64,000 bases of DNA from Papiliotrema nemorosa (GCA_032158125.1 JASKOT010000046.1:30702-94701), one strand, 5' to 3'. Shown: positions 10,929 through 22,675, numbered from the stretch's first letter. Translations and numbers: made by a program. Notes: a model not told the origin generated them from the letters alone.

Positions 10929-11772
10929 CTACTGCTCATCTTGTATCTCATCATCATCACTGCCTTCTGTGTCTTCTGTGTCGAGACACGTCGTTGACGC
11001 TTCTCCTGGAACGAACAGGCTCGAAGGCAGTTCACTGGCCGGGATCTGAATGACCCCGAGTCCCAACACTTCATCCTTACCAAACTCCAGGGTTTTCGTC
11101 CTGCCCCCAGCAGGAATGAGCTCTGAGCGATTCTTGTAGGAGACATCCGTCACTGAAACTGTACTGAGACCCTCAATTGGTACCGCAGAGACGGTGATCA
11201 GGCGGATCTGAGCTGGACGTGCGTTCTGCTGTCGCTCATCTTGAGTCTTGGCTTCAACGTGGTTCGAAAAGAAGGACCAAGCGCAGATCTGAGCATCTCG
11301 AACGAGACTGTCGCGACTTGCTCTTTCGTGACGATCGGCTCCTTGGTGGCAATGCTACATTCTTGCATCCTGGCTGCGATCTTCTTGATGGCTGTCGCCT
11401 CGCTGTCCGGGGCCCCTACCAACAAGGACTGAAGTTGGGTGCTTGGGACGTCCCACACACTGCCCTTGCAGTGATCAGTGTCTCTGAGTGTGATGATTGT
11501 GGAAGATTCCTGTGTGAGACCGACCATTCGAGGTGTAGAGATCGTATCTGATTCTGAGGTGGGACGGGTCACGTCGAGGTCCGATTCGTTAGGTGACATT
11601 CTTGCACGCTCTGTCGTGGGTCGAAGAGGGAGCAGGCTGCGCCTTTTCCACTTATGAGCCTTCAGGTTAGAGCTCAAACATCTTCAAACATCTACTTGAA
11701 AACGATGCGGACAAAGGAAAGACGTACGATCCTCCCTTCATGGGTTGGCGTCATGTCTCCCAGTTTGGCCAT
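10929..11772 (-). CDS. Unrecognised protein C of the 7-12 kb island
   Basis: I do not recognise the family. The first exon (11772-11728) encodes MAKLGDMTPTHEGRI and ends at a consensus GTACGT donor. A branch-like CTAAC and the acceptor near 11660 lead in phase to exon 2 (AHKWKRRSLLPLRPTTER), a Ser/Thr-rich segment and then VTKEQVATVSFEML. That frame stops at 11198. A different frame carries on with VSVTDVSYKNRSEL and RTKTLEFGKDEVLGLGVIQI to an acidic end (GSDDDEIQDEQ) at 10929. Both parts look like protein, so a second intron or a frameshift lies between about 11340 and 11200; I could not find a good splice pair. The C terminus is acidic, as in proteins A and B. Function unknown. Confidence 0.4.
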
Positions 11773-12029
11773 ATCCGGTCTCTCTGTTCACCGACGTTGC
11801 GACCAATTGCGCAAGCACCATCATCAGGTGGTCAAAAAAGATGAAGTAAGAGCTGGTGGTGTGCGATTGTGGAAATGGTGCAGAGGCAGCTCATCCGGCA
11901 AAGCTTGCTAAGCAAGCCCTCAAAAGATGGTAGATCACGCCATGCGTTTACCTCTTCGCGACCTGCTCGCACAGATAAAGACCGCGTTGGGCGGACAAAC
12001 GACTAGAATCCGTCCGAGTCAAGCTCATC

Positions 12030-13399
12030 ATCGCACCCATTACAATCAGCGACAATAGTCAGACTGAGTCAGCCGACGACATTTCCGCCTTGAAGGAACG
12101 ATTGCAAGCTCTTCAAGTCGAAAAGAAGGATACGCTTCATCTCCCTCCCGACAATACCCTGCGCCGATATCAGAAAGCCGGAATCGACTTGTCAAACGGT
12201 TACCCATACTTCCCCCCAAAGCCAGACTTTGTACAAGATGTACCCAAGATACGAACGGATCTGCGAGAGTATGTAGATCCCGGTACGCGAGCCGACAAGG
12301 AGAAAAAGGCTTTGTTCGGCGCGGCCAAGGAGGTCAAGGATCTTACTAGGCATATCGGGGTAAGTCTTGCGGAACGCGGCAGCCTGGCAGCTGCTGATAT
12401 GGCAGACCGAGATCGTCGGTCTGCAGCTGAGAGATCTGACCGATCAACAGAAAGATGAGCTAGCGTTGCTAGTCGCCGAACGATCTATAGTTTGTAGGTG
12501 GTTCTGTGTCGAGGTCTGCAACGTACTGTACGCTCACGTCCAGTCTTCCGGGACCAAGACCTCTCGCCTCAGGAGCAACAGGAGCTTGGACTCTATCTAG
12601 GTCATGGCGAGATCGAGCGACACCCTCAAGCCCCTCAAGTTCCCGGTTTGGGTGGAGGGGTTTCTTTGATCTGGGAACAAGGTCGACGAGACGGCTTTGG
12701 CAAAGGTCGATCTTTCCGTGTGCCATATGGAGGAGGACAATTCGGTTGGCACACCGATCTGGTCCATGAGGGTGAGCTAAGCCTGGACTACGTACAGTAT
12801 GTGGCATAGTGCTGATACGCCTTATAGCCTACCCGCCCGGGTACACCCACTTGCATCAGGACACTGTGCCCGATTTCGGAGGCGACACCCTCTGGGCATC
12901 TGGATATGCGGCCTATGACAAGTTGTCTCCGGCATTCAAGAAGCTTCTCGATGGCTTGAACGGTATATACCGATCGGCACACAAGTACAAGGATCAGAAC
13001 GATCCAGAGGGGGACAAGACCTTCGTCACGCGGGTTCACCCTCTGGTTCGAACGCATCCAGTCACCGGCTGGAAGGCCTTATGGGTCAATCAAGCTATGA
13101 CTGTCGGTATCGAGGGCTTCGACAAGGCCGAGTCTGACCTTCTCCTTGGTTACTTGTTCAACGTTTTCGAGAGGTCCACGGACATCCAGCTACGATGGCA
13201 CTGGACACCTGGAACGTCGGCCATCTGGGACAACAGATCGACCATTCATACCGTGTCATATGATTATGATGGAGAAAGGCACGGTACAAGGGTTTCTTCC
13301 TTGGCGGAGAGGCCGTTCTTCGACCCCGCGTCAAAGTCTCGAGCAGAAGCTTTGGAACTCAAAGGCTGGATCGATACTCAGGATTATTCGAGGTATTAG
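12030..13399 (+). CDS. TauD/TfdA-type Fe(II)/2-oxoglutarate dioxygenase (Jlp1-like)
   Basis: Family members oxidise sulfonates or sulfate esters and release sulfite or sulfate, a route to sulfur. Exons are about 12030..12359, 12406..12493, 12544..12771 and 12828..13399, roughly 405 residues. The iron ligands are visible: His and Asp in GQFGWHTDLVHE and the distal His in WDNRSTIHTVSYD, followed by the 2-oxoglutarate Arg in GTRVSSLAERPF. GGDTLWASGYAAYDKLSPAF is typical of the family. The 5' end is uncertain: the frame is open to a stop near 11975 but contains no ATG, so the given start is only where homology-like sequence begins. It faces an ACS permease with a Zn2Cys6 gene behind it, suggesting a small catabolic unit. 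The exact substrate is not known. Confidence 0.85.
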
Positions 13400-13654
13400 G
13401 GACAAGAAGGAGGCAGAAATTTGGTATCGGGTAACTTGTCGAGATCTATGCATGTACATGCCTGTGATTCAACATCATACCTCGACCATCACAGAATTGA
13501 TGGTATTCGTCGTGAGGTAATGCAACAATCCAAAAGCTCGGGCCTATTCATGTGTTACAGTCACTTCACGGCCTTGATCCTCTAAGAGTACCGAAAGCAC
13601 CTTCCCTTATAGTCGTATAGTTGCACTTGATCCAGACTCACAGCCTCTCTTTCC

Positions 13655-15530
13655 TTACAACTTAAATTCGTCAGACCTTTCCTGTCTGTGTTCCGCCGCA
13701 ATACCATCGTCACGACCTCCTTCCTTAGCCTCCGCCACACTCTTCCTTCTTACATCCCGATCGTGTAAGAGACCAATGGTCACACTCAAGATCAGCGCGG
13801 CTGCCGCAAAACCGCCGTTGACGTAATTGCCAGTGGTGATATACGGCTGTTTCCAAGTCGGAAAGGTGAAGATGGGGATCCAAGCGGTGAAAATGTACGC
13901 AAAGGCATTCATCATTGCCCCAACGTATGCTCTCTTCTCTGGATCATGTCGAGATGTCTCGTTGACAAAGGTCCAAGTCACTCCGGCTGCTATGTTCATC
14001 AAAGCAGCGAGGTAATATAGCACCCAACGTTGTGCTCGTTTGGCTGGATGGACAGGGGTAGAGGCGAGAGCAATCGGAAAGATGATACCCATTGTCGAGG
14101 CGAAAGCCATGATTGGCCATCGAGCGGAACCTGGTAGTGCGTCGGATATCCAGGCGGCTGTGAGGGCGCCAATTATCGAGATGAGGTTGATCTGGATGTC
14201 AGGTCTAGCCAAGTGAACTCAAACTGAGCGCACGCCTAGTGGTATAATGTTGATCTCGGTGACGGAGAAGACCTGGTGCGTTTTAGAATTGTACGACTTG
14301 ACCCAGAAAATCATAGAGCCTGTAGTCTGGCCCAACTGAGCAGCAAAAAGGAAATACGCTGGGACTGTCGACAAGTCAGCCGTAGACGCCGATTCCCGAT
14401 TGTCGGGGACGTACAAAGCCAAACGTGCCAGGTTTTGTGCCAACGGACAATGTCTCTCCATTTGAAGAGACCAGTGTATATCTTCCTTTCGGATGGCATA
14501 CGCTCGCGGGCAAGATCCACTTCTTGTTGCGAGAAAAGCCTGAGGGTAAGCTATGACGATCCCTCTTCCGCACTCGAATCCGGCGTCAGTCTTACTCACC
14601 AATTAGGCTTGGCTCTAGCGGGTAGCTGAGGCATCGCAAAAACGGTCCATAAAGCACAAGGGAATGAGATCGCTCCGCATACACTAGATAGACGTCAGGG
14701 GCTATCTCTGTGAAGGGTAAAACACCTACATGAACATCCATCTCCAGCCTTCTAACCCATTCTTGCCATTCAAGCCCGAGAACACAGCAGCCATCAGAAA
14801 CCCACTGAAGAATGGGCCGACTTGAGTGAAGACCTGAATAATGGTGTTTCTCCTTGCCAGCTCGTGAGGCTTGTAGTAGCTAGAACAGACATACATGACC
14901 GCGGGAAAATGTCCCGCCTCGAACAACCCCACGCTGCACATCAGCGCTCATTCGACGAATCTTGTACAGGAGCGTGTCTCACAGGAAGCGCAAGGCATAG
15001 AGAGTCTTGACATTCTTTACTGCAGCCGTTGCGAAAGTAAGAGCGGTCCAAGCGAACTCCAGAAAGGCAATATAATACGGAGCCTTGACACGAGTCAGAA
15101 TGAGGTTGGATGGGATTTGCCCAATGACATATGCGGCGGACCACAACGCATTGGCATAGTTGAGCTCATTGCCGTACATGTTCAAGTCTTCCTTCATACC
15201 CGAATTGAAGGCATTAGTAATGTTCACTCTGGCTCTTTAGCTTTCCCACAAAGGAGAGAGTCAGCCGGGACTCACTGGTCCATGTACCGGATCATCACAC
15301 CTAACGCCGCAGAGGAGATCAGGGTCAAGTCGAGTTTGGTGAGGAATCTAGCCTCTTCGGAGGGTACGTCAAGAGCTGCACATATTAACCCATATTATTT
15401 GCGAGGCGTTGAGCGATGGCGTTAGACCGTACTTACTTGACCATAGGTGAGATCTCCAACCCCGTTTGATCGAGCGATCATCCACCAGAATGGGTACATT
15501 TGCTGTCTCCTTCTCGGGCGTCGATGTCAT
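13655..15530 (-). CDS. MFS permease, ACS family (Fen2/Liz1/Seo1-like)
   Basis: A plasma-membrane permease of the same superfamily group as the one at 4-5.7 kb. Eight exons with consistent phases (15530-15437, 15375-15276, 15234-14983, 14933-14730, 14683-14600, 14539-14415, 14364-14234, 14191-13655) give 508 residues. Signatures are ARVNITNAFNSGMKEDLNMY followed by a GNELNYANALWSAAYVIGQI segment, CSSYYKPHELARRNTI in the middle, and SVTEINIIPLGINLI. These are typical of pantothenate, biotin-precursor and sulfur-compound carriers. It is convergent with the TauD-type gene, 255 bp away, so an organosulfur substrate is a reasonable inference but is not shown by the sequence. An upstream A/T box (ctatatatatatg, about 15597-15609) fits as its TATA. 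Confidence 0.88.
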
Positions 15531-16186
15531 GCCGGATAGCGAACAGACTGGTCACTGGGAGGGTCGGGAGCAGCTCTCGAGATCAATAACGAGACCTATA
15601 TATATATGCGGGCAACCTTCGACTTGTAAGAGCCTTCTTTTCGGGTCAATTCTTTCGGAGACTTGGCATTACAGATATCCCGCAGTGCGTCACGTCAGAG
15701 TCTGCTGGGATGGTGTCAACTCAGATGGGATTTGCATCTTTCATCAGAGCAAAAGGAAGGTTTGCGTCAAAGTGGAGGTACGAACACTTGACATACTGTA
15801 AGCTCGCGAACAAAGGCCCAATTGCGACATTGGGATCGCGCAATGTCATTAAGTCTTCCCTCCAACCTCTTGAGTGCGCATGTTGGCTGGACTGACCGTG
15901 TCCCGAAAAGCCATCGGGATAGCTGAGAGTAAGCAGAGGTACTGTTGGGAAAAGCGATGAGGAGATGACTCGTGATAATGTGTGCAGTATGAGGTGATTT
16001 CACCATCGGTTTCATCCGAATCAGAAGAGGATTACGACGAGCGAGCAGCCAGGTTCTTGACTAACGTCTCAATTACTACGAGTATCCGCTTGCAGAACAG
16101 CGAGGAGCCGTTTTCTGTGTGAATCCTCCCTACCTTGAGAGCAGTACCAGCTACGCTGGACACTCCCTTACGGGGAAACGAGGCGA
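15531..16186. promoter_or_regulatory. Permease promoter with long TATA tract
   Basis: The tatatatatat tract at about 15598-15608, read on the minus strand, sits about 70 bp before the permease ATG. The remainder is the 3' flank of the Zn2Cys6 gene. No other gene is visible. Confidence 0.5.
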
Positions 16187-18568
16187 TCAAACGAACAGTG
16201 GACATCCCCGTTCTTGTACTAGATCCCTCCACGAAATATCTTCACCTGTGGACTGCTTCACCCAAGCCTGTTCCATGATGTCGTTGATGACTCGGGGCGG
16301 TATAGACCCCTTCCACATGCACCGTTGCGCGAAACCGCGATATCGATCGTGCAAGTGTGCTTTCGCCTGACTGCCGACAATCTACGCGGTGAGCTGACAT
16401 TTGTCCAACAATCTTCGTCACCTACCAGCTGAGGGCAAAGCAAACCGATCTCAGATCCGGCAGCTGCATGTCAGTACCGACCGGCCAACGGCTATGTGCA
16501 CACTGACGCGTCTTCTCCATCCAGTCGATAAGATCCGCGCAGAGAAGCTGAACTCGAGGATGGTCCCACGGTTTCTTGAAGATATCGCGGGCTACAAGCA
16601 TGTGAATGACGACTCGGTAGCACTCGTGGCCTATTTGAGTCCTTTCTTAACATTTCAGCGCTGAAAGCGCACCCAGGTCAAGGGCTTACCTGTCTGGCCT
16701 TTTTGGAACTTGGTGTTCCACTGGACTTGGTTTCGCAGTTGGGCTTCTATGGTCGAGCACTCGGAATGAAGCTCGATCTGCATCATGTGCAATTCTTCGT
16801 CTTCTGGATCCCGTCTCATAGCCGCGACAATTGTGTCATGCTCCATGACCAGTGAGTGGACACGTAGATAGAGTAAAAATAGCTCTTTCCGCTGAACATC
16901 AGACATGGGCACGCAGGGTACAGTGCACTCACAACGCCGACGACAGACTCCAGCACGTCTTGGGATCGTTCTTCCCAGATATGCCTGGCATCCTTGTTTG
17001 GGAAAAGACTGTTAATGTCAATTTGTTTCCCGCTGACAACCGCGTGCATGCCGGTGTAAAGGGAGTGCAAAGCGGAGACCGCGGGTAGGAGAGTATCTTG
17101 ACGAGGGGTTTTGATTTTCTCCAGCATGGTGGCTGTGCGTCGTATGAAAGATGCCATGACTTCGGCATCCCCACGAAGAATCTAGCTCGTCAGCTGGGGA
17201 ATACAGCTTGACCGAGACTCACGCCAGACAGCGTCAGCAGAACCATTGTTGCCGCATTTAATTCTTCATCGAAACCATCCTGTTTTGCACTTGCTATTCG
17301 CAAAAGGTGGATTGCCTGAGACCGGTGATCCGCCGCTAACTCGGCATAATGCAAAGCTTTTTCCGTGTCACCGACTTTCCCTGCCCAATTTGACAGGTGT
17401 ATGGCGCTGACACACAGGACGGAATGCATCAAAGCAGTCTGGTTGTCCTCTGTGGCTTTGTCGGCTAACTGAGCGAAAAAGGCGCTTGCGGAGGCTGCAA
17501 TCAGAAACATCACCTTGATTGGTCCAATCGATGAGCTCACTTGGAGACACACGGACTACCATTGTGGTAGAGGCAAAGGTGGAAAAATGCTCCAGCAATG
17601 TTCCTGAACCCTCTGTAGAGACTGGTCGAGATGTCCACGAAGACGAGTCGACAAAAGAGGACCATAATGACGAATCACAAGCAAGAGGAACGGAGAGCAG
17701 GGCGGAGGATGGACGGACATATGAACCAGCGGTGAGTGGTGAAGTGGTCGGAAGGGGCACGACAGGTTGAGTGAGAGGACCGAAGAATGTCTCCCAGAAG
17801 TTGTCACTAGGCGTTGTCAGCGCAGAACAGGCATTCTCGTGTGATTGGCGGAATGATTTACTTGAAGACCGCTTCCCCGTTCGTAGCATCCCTCAAACCG
17901 TCAGTAGTTGGCTGGATCACAGTCGGAACAATGGTAGAGACCTGAGACGCTGTATCGTCTCGTCCTGGATGTGTTCCGTATCCGTTCAAGTGTCCTTGAT
18001 GTTCCGGTCCTCCAGATATATGGGTGTGACTGTCTTTGGCCGCGTTCAACATCCAAGAAGGATATCCCGCCGGCCCATTATTGGTCGTATTGCTGACTGG
18101 AGGTCTACTAGCGATGGCGGTGTACGAAGTGAGTCCGCTTAGACCACTGGAAGGCGGGGCGTAGGGAAGCAGCGGTCGAAGTGGCCTTCTCTCCTGTATC
18201 CGATCTTCTGTACGTATCTCGGAGGATGTCGTACGACTAGGTGTGTCGAGCGAAGGGTCAATAGATGGCTCTACTGATTTCGAAGGCGTCATTTCGCCAG
18301 TGGGGTACTCGCAGTGACGGTGGAATGAGACACATCGACCGCACTTAGGTTGAGCTTCGTCACACTGAAGCTCAGCATAAAGTCATCGGATCTGCCTGCC
18401 TTGCTCGATGACAACTTGACGCACCTTCTTTTTCAGCTTTCTGCATGCCGCACAGCCGCCCCTTGAGCGCGTGAAGCAGGTCCTCTTCCTCTTGCGCTGG
18501 TCTCCTGGGATTACACCTGGACTTTCAATGTGAGTTGATCCTGGGGAAGGTGTTGGCGAAGGCGACAT
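16187..18568 (-). CDS. Zn(II)2Cys6 transcription factor with Fungal_trans_2-type middle domain
   Basis: A nuclear regulator of the fungal binuclear-cluster class. Exon 1 (18568-18425) ends inside the zinc cluster: CAACRKLKKK joins across an intron to CDEAQPKCGRCVSFHRHC, completing the six-Cys pattern. Basic residues (RKRKR) precede it. A Ser/Pro/Thr-rich linker follows and then a helical regulatory region with LEHFSTFASTTMV, ALMHSVLCVSAIHLSNWAG and ELNAATMVLLTLSG, typical of the PF11951 kind. About nine exons can be chained in phase down to TGA 16187-16189. It lies next to the permease and dioxygenase genes and could regulate them, though no binding site was identified. Its own start region is divergent from a DEAD-box helicase gene. 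Confidence 0.85.
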
Positions 18569-18954
18569 GATCAAAAGCGCCGAAAGTGGGTGATAGGGGG
18601 TTTAGATAGGGCGCAAGAATGTCGGAATGGACGGAAGAGCGCGTAAAACTCGGATCCGAAAACAGGTTGTTTTGATCTAAGCGACGGAGATCCACCCTGC
18701 CTGATACTATGCATAGCCTATCTTCGCAGCGTCTTACGTCCTCATGTGCATGTGCACCATGATAGTGGACTCTGCTGTCCTTTCTTTTTGCATTATATTG
18801 CAGTCGGCGTAGCAGAGTTGGGCTCACTTAGCAGTCGTGTCGGCTAAGCGGGAGCAACTGTGAGCTTGACGGCGACGAAGATTTCAGAAAAGTCAACAGC
18901 GACAACGGGGCAACACCTGCTCCATCATCGTTCACCACTTTGACAGAAACATTA
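18569..18954. promoter_or_regulatory. Divergent promoter of the Zn2Cys6 and helicase genes
   Basis: The 386 bp between the two start codons must hold both promoters. I see no TATA box and no repeat of note. Confidence 0.4.
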
Positions 18955-20880
18955 ATGGCTTTGCCGAGAACTCTCAGGACCATCAGATTGATCTCATCTT
19001 CTCATCAATTACCGCTCGCTGAAGCTTCTATAAGTCACACCACAATGTCAACTCCCCTACCCCCTTCGGATCGACCTCGTAAACATCCTCGTCGAAATGG
19101 CCCTCGACCGCCAAAGAAGCCCCTCTCGTCAGCCGCAAACCCTGGTCAGAGTGATAGAGCTCCTTCTGCGCAGATGAAACGAGCGTCTCAACCACAAATG
19201 AGCACTGCGTCCACTCCCGCAGCCTCCACGCCAGGCGTTGAAGTCGGTCAGACTCGATTCGCAGATATCCCAGGACTATCTCCCGACCTTCTTCAAGCTA
19301 TCCCATACGAGTACTGTACAGAGGCAAGTAGCTTCATTAGCATATTAACAATCAGCTGACCATCAGGTGCAAGCAGAGACACTCCCGGTCATCATGGCCA
19401 ACCATGATGTCCTAGCTCAAGCCAAAACGGGAACCGGCAAAACCCTCGCTTTCCTCATCCCGTCCATCCAACGTCTCATCCATGGCAAACCACCTGCTCG
19501 TGGACAAATCTCAATCCTGATAATCTCACCAACTCGAGAGCTTGCTCAACAAATATCGAAAGAGGCTGAAGGGGTCTTGAACAAGTTGGCGGGCAAAGTG
19601 GGGGGGAGGAAATATGGGGTCCTGACTGTTGTGGGAGGAACAAACGTCAAGACGGATATGAAGAGGCTGGAGAATGGCAATGTAGACCTATTGGTCGGTA
19701 CGCCGGGGAGATTGATTGATTTGCTGGACAACAGCCCATTGAAGGGGCAACTATCGCGATTGAGTGGGTTGATAATGGGCTCACAGGATGTTCACCGACG
19801 CAACAGATTCTTTCATTCTGGACGAGGCTGACCGACTGCTCGATCAAGGTTTCCGAAGAGAGCTTGCGAAGATTATCCAATCTTTACCTGATCCCCGGAG
19901 CGTCCCTCGTCAGACCCTCCTCTTCTCCGCGACCATCCCAGACTCGGTCATGGGCATCGCCAAAGACGCCTTGAAACCTGATCACAAGTTTATTTCAACC
20001 ATCAAGGAGGACGATGTCAACGTGCACCAGCATGTCAAACAGGAGTTGATCGTTGTGGAGCAGGCCCAACTCCTGCCCGCTACACTGGGTGCTATTGAAC
20101 GTGAAGCCATCAAGAACCCCTCGTACAAGGGTAAGCAATCATTTCACTCTTGGATCGGAGAGGTAAGCTGACAGTCAGTGATGGTGTTCTTACCTACCGC
20201 CCGTGCTGCCGCATTGTTCCACGATGTCTTCACCCAGGTTGGAGCCTTCCAATCATGGGAGATTCACTCGAGGATGTCTCAGTCGGCCAGAACCAAGACT
20301 ACCGAGGCGTTCCGGGTTGCCAAACGGGGAGTGTTATTCTCTTCAGATGTGACAGCACGAGGAATCGATATCAAAGACGTCACAGCTGTCATTCAAGCCG
20401 GTGTGCCCGCCAATGCCGAGCAGTGTGAGTAATCCTGCTCGCTGATCAATGTAAAAGCTCATGGCAGACATTCATCGATTAGGACGAACCGCTCGCGCTG
20501 GAGCAGAGGGGCACGGGGTCCTCATCCTTACCCCTCCCGAGACTTTCTTCCTGAAAGATAAAGTGATCCGAGACCTCACTCTGCACTCCATCCCCGCTGG
20601 TGCCTCAGACGAGGTAGCTCAATGGCAATCTCAAGTCGACAAGGCGATGGATCGAGTAGACCAGGAATCCAAGGCACAAGCGTATAGGGCATGGTTGGGA
20701 TACTACAAGGCTTTGTTGAAGGCGATGGGATGGACATCGGCGCAGTTGGTCCAGGAGGCCAACAAGTACTCGAGCGAAACGTTGAGGTATGGCAAGGTGC
20801 CGCCAGGTATCGAGAGGAAAACGATTGGCAAGATGGGTCTGAAGGGTGTTCCTGGATTGAACATCACCTCGGGGAACTAG
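18955..20880 (+). CDS. DEAD-box ATP-dependent RNA helicase, Mss116-like
   Basis: An RNA helicase, probably mitochondrial: the N terminus is rich in Arg, Leu and Ser (MALPRTLRTIRLISSS) and lacks acids at first. Five exons (18955..19323, 19367..19763, 19807..20130, 20179..20424, 20468..20880) give 582 residues. Motifs appear in order: Q-type VQAETLP, I AQAKTGTGKT, Ia SPTRELAQQ, GG, TPGR, II LDEADRLLDQGF, III FSATIP, IV VMVFLPT, V DVTARGIDI and VI YIHRLGRTARAG. Intron 1 begins with GC instead of GT (AG|GCAAGT). The intron 19764-19806 (43 nt) restores the frame in front of the DEAD motif. Mss116-type proteins assist splicing of group I and II introns in mitochondria; that specific role is inferred. 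Confidence 0.93.
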
Positions 20881-21093
20881 GCTTCTGACAATGCAGGTGA
20901 TATAGGTGTTAGAGTGGATAGATTGAGATAGAGCGCCGAATGGCGGCAAGACAGACGAGCAAGGCAGAGAAAATTCAAATGATCTTTGACGAGAAGCTTC
21001 GCAATGCCCACTATATGGTAAAACGTTTGATCTGGTTGTATCTATGCATGTCTCTTCTCATAGTATGGTTTGTTTCCTCTATAAAGTCTCCTT

Positions 21094-22675
21094 CTACGCC
21101 CATTTGCCAAGCACACTCATGGCGATCAGTCCGACAACTACCGACCCCAGCGCCACGACAATCTTCAACGGCTTCGCATCTCTCAGCGGTCCCTCTGTGA
21201 AGTCACTGCTCAACAGTTTGAAGGCGGTGTAGAGCAGAATTCCCGCAGAGATCGAGTTGAGTATACCCACACTCAACAGACTAGCCTTTCCATTCTGGCT
21301 GAAAGACTTTCTGACTCCAATCCCAATGGCAATCCCAATAGGCGTGATGAAGGTGAAGGCGCCGCCCATGACCAACGCTCGGGCTTTCGAGATCCAAGTC
21401 AAGAGCGCGATCCTGGCTCCTAGCGCGAGACCCTCGAAGAATTGGTGAAAGACAATGACGATGAGCAGAGTCGTCCATCCGTTTCCTGATCCTGCACCCA
21501 GCGTCACACCAATCATGATTGAGTGGAAGATGATGCCTAATTCTAGGAGGAGGACTTGCCAGTTCTGTTCAGCGGCAAATGCAGCGTCCATATGGTGCCC
21601 ATGCGCGTCGTCCATCTCCGCTGTGGATTCTACGGTAGGTGAATGTCGAGGTCCTTTCTCACCATCGGGCGAGAGAGGCATAATGTTGTGTGTAGTGCGA
21701 TGAGCGACTCGAGAACCGATGAAATCCAAGAGGAACGTTATAAAGGCCGCAGCCATAGAGATAGCCGGTGCGGTGGATTCGTATGCCAAGTGACCTATAC
21801 ATTCATTTTGAAACATGACGAAACCGTGAAAGAGGAGGTGGATGAACGCAGTGGAGATGATAATTCCAGTCCCGAAGTGCCGTGCGACAAAGAATACATT
21901 ACCCCACCAGCCTGTCTCTCGACCGAATTGCGCGGCAGAGACAGGTGAAGAATGACGAGCGGTAGTTTGGGAATCAGAATCGAGGGTTTGTTTTCGGAAC
22001 CAGCCTGAGACGAGGGGGATGAGGACTCCCAGACCGGAAGTGACGAGCACGATGAAAACGGATCCAATGTGAAGGGGCATATTGTAGTCTTCGAGGAGGA
22101 TTCGACCACAGGCAAGATCTTCAGCAGAGCAGTCTCCGTGGCTATAAAGTCAGCTTCGACTCACGCGGTTCCATGAAAGATGGACCGGAAGTGACTTACG
22201 TGTGTCCAACGTGGATGATGCATTCTCCAGTCTCGTCGGCACCTTGAGCAGCAGCAAGCTCAGCCTCAGAGTCGAAACAATCCCAGTGATCTTCGTCTAT
22301 ACTTTAGCCAGGTGTCTGTTCTTCCAGCGGAAGAGACTTACGGGCCATACAATAAGGACTCTCGGTGGGCGAGGCAGCAGCGGGTGCAGCGGAAGTTGCG
22401 GTAGGGGTGTACCCCGCGGCAGGCCCTTCACAATGGTAGTGGTCCCCGTGCAGCGAGCATCCTACGCTTTCCGTCGGCGGAGGAGCGATGGAAGTCGTTT
22501 CCGAGGCTGCAGTGATGGTGGCTGAAGCTCGACCAGAACAGTGCCAATGGTCGATGTGAAGGACGCATCCGGTGGATTCGGTGGGTGCAGGTGGGACCTC
22601 GGGCGGGAGTGACGAGGTCTGCGCAAGAGTAAGGGGGATTAAGGCGAGGAAAGCAATGGAAGATGCGGGTCTCAT
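21094..22675 (-). CDS. ZIP-family zinc transporter with Cys/His-repeat ectodomain
   Basis: A plasma-membrane zinc importer of the Zrt1/Zrt2 kind. Exons 22675-22342, 22296-22200 and 22141-21094 give 492 residues. A signal peptide (MRPASSIAFLALIPLTLA) is followed by an outside segment with four related units, CVLHIDHWHC, CSLHGDHYHC, CMAHEDHWDC and CIIHVGHTHGDC. The eight-helix ZIP core follows: the His-rich loop HGHHMDAAF lies before the family's catalytic-type helices, with ELGIIFHSIMIGVTLG and IVFHQFFEGLALG carrying the conserved metal-binding His and Glu residues. The gene is divergent from a Pra1-like zincophore and shares its promoter region, which points to common control by zinc supply. 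The repeated ectodomain is unusual and is discussed among the findings. Confidence 0.93.

Noticed and set aside
19744..19806. Apparent 19-nt intron in the helicase gene before the DEAD motif
   Set aside because: A 19-nt intron (GTTGAT...CACAG) would also keep the frame, but it is far below spliceosomal size. The 43-nt intron 19764-19806 fits the family sequence better.
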